This document shows, in pieces, positions 39,061 to 42,708 of a stretch of 42,708 nt of DNA. The notes under the pieces were generated by a model. The model was given only the letters and a program-made list of their open reading frames with translations, ran no database searches and was not told the DNA's origin. Source of the stretch: an uncultured Hungatella sp. (GTDB lineage Bacteria > Bacillota > Clostridia > Lachnospirales > Lachnospiraceae). Where the stretch lies: contig CAJUFP010000032.1 of the NCBI GenBank assembly GCA_910585645.1, positions 1-42,708 on the forward strand. Direction: 5' to 3'. Each line of letters begins with the position of its first letter. Within the stretch, counting starts at the first letter, position 1. A program made the translations under genes and the position numbers.

Positions 39061-39954
39061 ATGGAAACATCCCTCTCTGTCAACATCCCTGTCTACGAGC
39101 ACCAGCAGCTTTCCATCAGCGCCTTCGGCCACTCTGTCACCATGCCAGGCCACAAGTACGGCCCCGCAGTGCGCCCCTACTACCTGATCCACTACATCCT
39201 GGAAGGCAAAGGGGAATTTATCGTAAACGGAACCCACTATAAGCTGTCCGCTGGAAAAGGGTTTCTCATTGAGCCGGACTACCAGACCATCTACAAATCG
39301 GACATGGAGGAGCCCTGGACCTACATCTGGATCGGATTTTCAGGCAAAGACGCCAGCCGGGCCGTGGCCATGCTGGGACTTTCCCAGGAGCAGCCTATTT
39401 TCAAAAGCGAAGAAAAAGAAACCCTGAAAAACTGCGTCATGGCCATGATCCGGCACAACCACGGCAACGCGGCGGATACCTTTTATTCCCTGTCCATGCT
39501 GTACCTTTTCTTAAGCGCCATCGCAGGCTCCGGCCAGGACAAAGAACCCCACGCCAACGGCAACCCTTATGTAGATCAGGCCATATCCTACATCCGCAGC
39601 CACATTGCCGGTCCCCTCCGCACTGACCAGATTGCCCGGTATGTAGGCTTAAACCGCAGCTACTTAAGCGCTCTCTTCAAGCAGCACACTGGCATGTCCC
39701 CCCTGAAATACATCCAAAAATTCCGCCTGACAAAGGCCCAGCATCTGTTGGAATCCTCCTCCCTGTCCGTATCCGCCATTGCCTACGCCTGCGGCTACCA
39801 GCAGCCTGAATCCCTTATGAAGCTGTTTTGCAGGCAGTACGGCATGTCCCCCTCCGCCTACCGGAAGCTCATACGGGACCAGACTGCCAAAGCCCAGGAA
39901 GACGGGACCCTGGAAAATACCCTGCCCCCGGATCTGCTTCCTGACCATGAATAA
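39061..39954 (+). CDS. AraC-family regulator (cupin + AraC HTH), MsmR-like
   Basis: A 297-aa transcription factor. The N-terminal cupin-like sugar-sensing domain (about residues 10-150) shows the RPYYLIHYILEGKGEFIVNG and YKLSAGKGFLIEPD pattern and WTYIWIGFSG. The C-terminal AraC domain (about 180-285) has two HTHs, LRTDQIARYVGLNRSYLSALFKQ and LSVSAIAYACGYQQPESLMKLFCRQ, ending GMSPSAYRK. This layout matches MsmR/RafR-type activators of alpha-galactoside genes. The convergent alpha-galactosidase gene, whose stop lies 194 bp away, is its probable target. ATG 39061 is preceded by GGAAAGGAG. Confidence 0.93.
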   Translation: METSLSVNIPVYEHQQLSISAFGHSVTMPGHKYGPAVRPYYLIHYILEGKGEFIVNGTHYKLSAGKGFLIEPDYQTIYKSDMEEPWTYIWIGFSGKDASRAVAMLGLSQEQPIFKSEEKETLKNCVMAMIRHNHGNAADTFYSLSMLYLFLSAIAGSGQDKEPHANGNPYVDQAISYIRSHIAGPLRTDQIARYVGLNRSYLSALFKQHTGMSPLKYIQKFRLTKAQHLLESSSLSVSAIAYACGYQQPESLMKLFCRQYGMSPSAYRKLIRDQTAKAQEDGTLENTLPPDLLPDHE

Positions 39955-40072
39955 CCCCGCCCCCATCCCTCGGGAACACCGATGACGCACATGGCGGAGG
40001 ATATTCCCCTTCCCTACCTGCGCACGGCCCCGTGCCGCCTTAGGCATATATTTCATCTGCTCAGGCCCCACA

Positions 40073-40105
40073 TAAAAACAGGGGCTTCCTCCAAAAAGAA
40101 GCCCC
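40073..40105 (-). terminator. Rho-independent terminator of alpha-galactosidase gene
   Basis: GGGGCTTC (40081-40088) and GAAGCCCC (40098-40105) form an 8-bp stem with a 9-nt loop. On the minus strand TGTTTTTATG follows. It lies about 45 bp after the alpha-galactosidase stop. Confidence 0.8.
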
Positions 40106-40148
40106 CAAACCGCGCCGCCCGTCTGACGGAAAAATGTTCATACACGCT

Positions 40149-42380
40149 CTACTCCGCGTTTAACACCACAACCCTTGACCAGAAATCACAGCAGGGTTCT
40201 TTGCCTGCAGGCACTTCCCCTGCCGACATATCTGTGGTCACCATGCCGATATGCATCAGCTCGCTGCCGTAAAACGCCCCTATGTCCTCACTGTCCTCCT
40301 CCATATGGTACAAAAACTCCTCGTCAAGCCCCTGGAGCCGAAGCCTGCGAAACTCCCGATTCACATCATTGAGCATCTTAAAATATCCCACAATCGCCTG
40401 CTTCTTATCCTCAGCCACCACCATCCAGGCAGTAAAGTTCCCCTCAAAGGGGCTTAACAGCCTGTAAAATGTCCCTGTGTGAATCAATCTCCTGTATTTC
40501 TTCACAAACCGGATCTGCTCCCTGACCATCTCCCGCTCCTCATCCGTCAGTCTGGCCAGGTCCAGCTCATATCCAAAAGCGCCGAACATAGCCACGTTCC
40601 CTCTGGTCTTTAAGGGCGTCACCCGGTTCACCTGATGGTTGGGCGTAATGGACACGTGGGCTCCCATGGAACTTACAGGATACGCGTAGGAAGTTCCGTA
40701 CTGAATCTTCTGCCGCTCCCCCGCGTCCGTGTCATCGCTGGTCCAGCACTGGGGCGCGTAGTACAACAGTCCCGGATCGAACCGCCCTCCGCCGCTGGCA
40801 CAGGACTCAAACAGCACCTGTGGAAACGCCGTATTCAGCCGATCATACAGGTCGTACAGCCCCAGAATATACCGGTGGAAGATCTCCCCCTGACGCTCCG
40901 GGCCGTACCCCTGTGAAAAGCACTCCGTAATATTGCGGTTCATATCCCACTTGATGTAGGAAACCTTTGACTCACGAAGGATCTTTGCCACCATATCATA
41001 GATGTAGTCCACAACCTCTTTCCTGGAGAAATCCAGCACATACTGTTTTCTCCCGTGGGATTCATGGCGTCCCGGCGTGTGGATAATCCAGTCCGGATGA
41101 TTCCGGTACAGCTCGCTGTCCTTGTTGGCCATTTCCAGCTCAAACCACAGGCCAAATTTCAGCCCCAGGGCCTCGATCTTCTGGGAAAGCCCCCTGATCC
41201 CGTCAGGCAGGCGGTCTGTATTGGCCCACCAGTCCCCAAGACCGCTGGTCTCCGTACACCTGGTACTAAACCACCCGTCGTCCAGGACAAACAGCTCCAC
41301 CCCGTCTTCCCTGGCATTCTCTGCGATCTTTAACAGTTTCTCCTCCGTGAAATCAAAGTAGGTGGCCTCCCAGTTATTTAACAGCACAGGCCGCTCTCTG
41401 TCCCTCCAGTATCCCCTTGCCAGCCTGGTCCGGTACAGCCTGTGAAACGCCTGGCTCATGGCGTTCATGCCCTCCGCGGAATACACCATCACAGCCTCCG
41501 GCGTCTGGAACTCCTCCCACGGCTTTAAGCACCAGGAAAATCCAAAGGGATTGATCCCCATCATCATCCGGGTCACCTTAAAGGTATCCACCTCCGCCTG
41601 GGCCAGGAAATTGCCGGAATAGATCAGGGAAAATCCCATAACCTCCCCCTGAAATTCATCTGCCGTAGGCCTTTTGAGCATGACAAACGGATTATGGAAA
41701 TGGCCGGACGCCCCTCTGGCGCTTCCCACAGACTGAATCCCCTGCTGCAGCATCCTGGTCTTTACATGGCGCTCCCGCCCCCAGGCGCCGGAAAACTGGA
41801 TCCACTCATACTCATCATCCGGCAGATCCAGGCAAAGGCTCATAGCCCTTGTGATCTGATACGTCTCCCCTCCCTGGTTCTCAAACCGCGCGCTTCTGGC
41901 TATGGCATTCTCATGGCCAAAGATCGTGTACAGAAGGGTCATGTCCACACCAAGAAGCTCATCCCGCAAAGTAAGCTCCAGGGTATCCGCCTCATCCTCC
42001 GACTCCACATAGGTGGCAGGCAGCCCCTTAAGCCCCGGCTTTCCCTTGTAGATTTTGTGGGAAACATACTTAAAATCCGTGATTTTGCTGCCGTTTTCCT
42101 GCGTGATCTCCAGCGCGGGCATGCGGAAATCCGTAGTCCCATAGGACGGATACTCCTGCTTTAAGTGCTCCAGCGAAAAAGAATACTCATTATCAAACAC
42201 ATAGGCGCTGACCGGGCGGTAGCGGTTCTCGACAAGATACCCGTAATCCTCCCTCTTTGCCACCTGTCTGCCAAAATACAGCTGCCCCATCTGGCCGTTG
42301 CGCAGAATCTTCATGATATAGCTGATGCTGCCATTGTAAAGGTGAAACTCCCCTGTCTTCTCATTAAACACGATCCCCAT
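40149..42380 (-). CDS. Alpha-galactosidase, GH36
   Basis: Hydrolyses terminal alpha-1,6-galactose from raffinose, stachyose, melibiose and galactomannan fragments. 743 aa is the usual length of the large bacterial GH36 group (AgaA/RafA-like). The N-terminal beta-sandwich covers about 1-325. The TIM barrel follows with NNWEATYFDFTEEKLLKIA, ELFVLDDGWF, nucleophile Asp479 in YIKWDMNRNITE, and acid/base Asp549 in CWTSDDTDAGERQ, preceded by FESCASGGGRFDPGLL. No signal peptide is visible, so it acts in the cytosol on imported sugars. AGGAGG precedes the ATG. Single gene with its own promoter and terminator, convergent with the AraC regulator. Confidence 0.96.
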   Translation of the reverse strand: MGIVFNEKTGEFHLYNGSISYIMKILRNGQMGQLYFGRQVAKREDYGYLVENRYRPVSAYVFDNEYSFSLEHLKQEYPSYGTTDFRMPALEITQENGSKITDFKYVSHKIYKGKPGLKGLPATYVESEDEADTLELTLRDELLGVDMTLLYTIFGHENAIARSARFENQGGETYQITRAMSLCLDLPDDEYEWIQFSGAWGRERHVKTRMLQQGIQSVGSARGASGHFHNPFVMLKRPTADEFQGEVMGFSLIYSGNFLAQAEVDTFKVTRMMMGINPFGFSWCLKPWEEFQTPEAVMVYSAEGMNAMSQAFHRLYRTRLARGYWRDRERPVLLNNWEATYFDFTEEKLLKIAENAREDGVELFVLDDGWFSTRCTETSGLGDWWANTDRLPDGIRGLSQKIEALGLKFGLWFELEMANKDSELYRNHPDWIIHTPGRHESHGRKQYVLDFSRKEVVDYIYDMVAKILRESKVSYIKWDMNRNITECFSQGYGPERQGEIFHRYILGLYDLYDRLNTAFPQVLFESCASGGGRFDPGLLYYAPQCWTSDDTDAGERQKIQYGTSYAYPVSSMGAHVSITPNHQVNRVTPLKTRGNVAMFGAFGYELDLARLTDEEREMVREQIRFVKKYRRLIHTGTFYRLLSPFEGNFTAWMVVAEDKKQAIVGYFKMLNDVNREFRRLRLQGLDEEFLYHMEEDSEDIGAFYGSELMHIGMVTTDMSAGEVPAGKEPCCDFWSRVVVLNAE

Positions 42381-42407
42381 GACATTTTCCTCCTGACGTT
42401 TTTAGGT

Positions 42408-42443
42408 AGGATACGCCTTTTTTGCGGTTCTTTCCAGCGGAAA
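42408..42443 (-). promoter_or_regulatory. Predicted alpha-galactosidase promoter with palindrome over -35
   Basis: Minus strand: -10 TATCCT (42413-42408), a 17-bp spacer, then a poor -35 TGGAAA (42436-42431). The -35 is one arm of TTTCC-GCT-GGAAA (42443-42431). It resembles the binding-protein promoter, where a TTTCC/GGAAA palindrome also overlaps a poor -35. Confidence 0.45.
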
Positions 42444-42543
42444 ATGGTGTAAAAAACTGTCCATTTGTTAGAATTTCTTCCTCCTGGGTAGTCCATTCTC
42501 ACCCTTAACCCGAAACTTTCATTTCGCCATATTAGGTGTATAA

Positions 42544-42708
42544 TTGAGTGAGCATGGGGCGAGGGTAGTCGTGAGGCCAGTCAGAGAAGGGAAGGATGGT
42601 CCTGTCCGGATTCAGATATGCCAAACATTCCGATGAGCCCTTAAAGCGGGAACCACTCGGGGTTAGGCCCTCCTGTTTCCCTGGTCTCATCTCCATGGCA
42701 TAAATTCA
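42544..42708 (+). repeat. Right copy of outward-facing terminal repeat element (partial)
   Basis: Starts TTGA/GTGAGC at 42544-42553 and runs off the window. 42611-42655 is a perfect reverse complement of 8-52, and 42544-42610 aligns with the left copy at lower identity. A TATAAT at 42539-42544 could drive transcription into it. The sequence is rich in short complementary G and C runs, suggesting a folded RNA; no reading frame of note covers it. It may be the 5' end of a group II intron or another multicopy structured RNA. The stretch 42444-42538 before it shows nothing else. Confidence 0.6.

Noticed and set aside
1..42708. Circular molecule indicated by matching ends
   Set aside because: The shared end sequences are inverted relative to each other; a circular overlap would be in direct orientation.

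Overview
The window looks like chromosomal DNA of a spore-forming gut anaerobe of the Lachnospiraceae (Clostridium cluster XIVa, Enterocloster/Hungatella-like). The support is spo0A, spore-coat genes, a YesM/YesN two-component pair, DUF4321 and DUF5721 proteins, EFR1 and ferredoxin genes, a B12-dependent MetH with a separate reactivation protein, and GC-rich codon use with AGGAGG ribosome sites. No rRNA, tRNA, CRISPR array, transposase or phage gene was seen.

Layout. 1-9.6 kb is a carbohydrate-uptake module: an ABC importer (two permeases and a lipoprotein binding protein), a divergent YesM/YesN-type kinase and regulator, and a heparinase II/III-like protein. A 168-bp array of 21 octamers and an attenuator-like hairpin lie between the binding protein and permease genes. 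9.7-16.6 kb is housekeeping: tdk, a DUF5721 protein, an M18 aminopeptidase, an operon of maf, a Cof-type HAD phosphatase and a parvulin lipoprotein, then small membrane proteins and an HD protein. 16.7-21.9 kb holds glgA, spo0A, a DUF4321 protein and an NhaC-family transporter preceded by a recognisable lysine riboswitch, which points to lysine transport. 21.9-28.9 kb holds rtcB, a possible 36-aa ORF, an operon of Crp/Fnr regulator, aminotransferase and CapA-like protein, a divergent ferredoxin behind a class-II-type FNR/CRP palindrome, and a MEMO-AMMECR1 fusion.

28.96-32.9 kb is visibly AT-richer and carries a compact three-gene operon: an AAA ATPase with a TTG start, an unrecognised 227-aa protein, and an AIPR (abortive-infection) protein with a cold-shock-like C-terminal domain. 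This is the strongest candidate for an anti-phage system. It may be a relative of the published three-gene Menshen system, or something new.

33.1-39 kb holds spore-coat proteins, an EFR1 flavodoxin/ferredoxin, ferritin, and an operon of a MetH reactivation protein, metH and a PAP2 phosphatase. 39-42.4 kb holds an AraC regulator and a GH36 alpha-galactosidase.

The two extreme ends carry related outward-facing elements with a 45-bp perfect inverted core. They could be 5' ends of a multicopy structured RNA such as a group II intron, and may explain why the sequence stops there.
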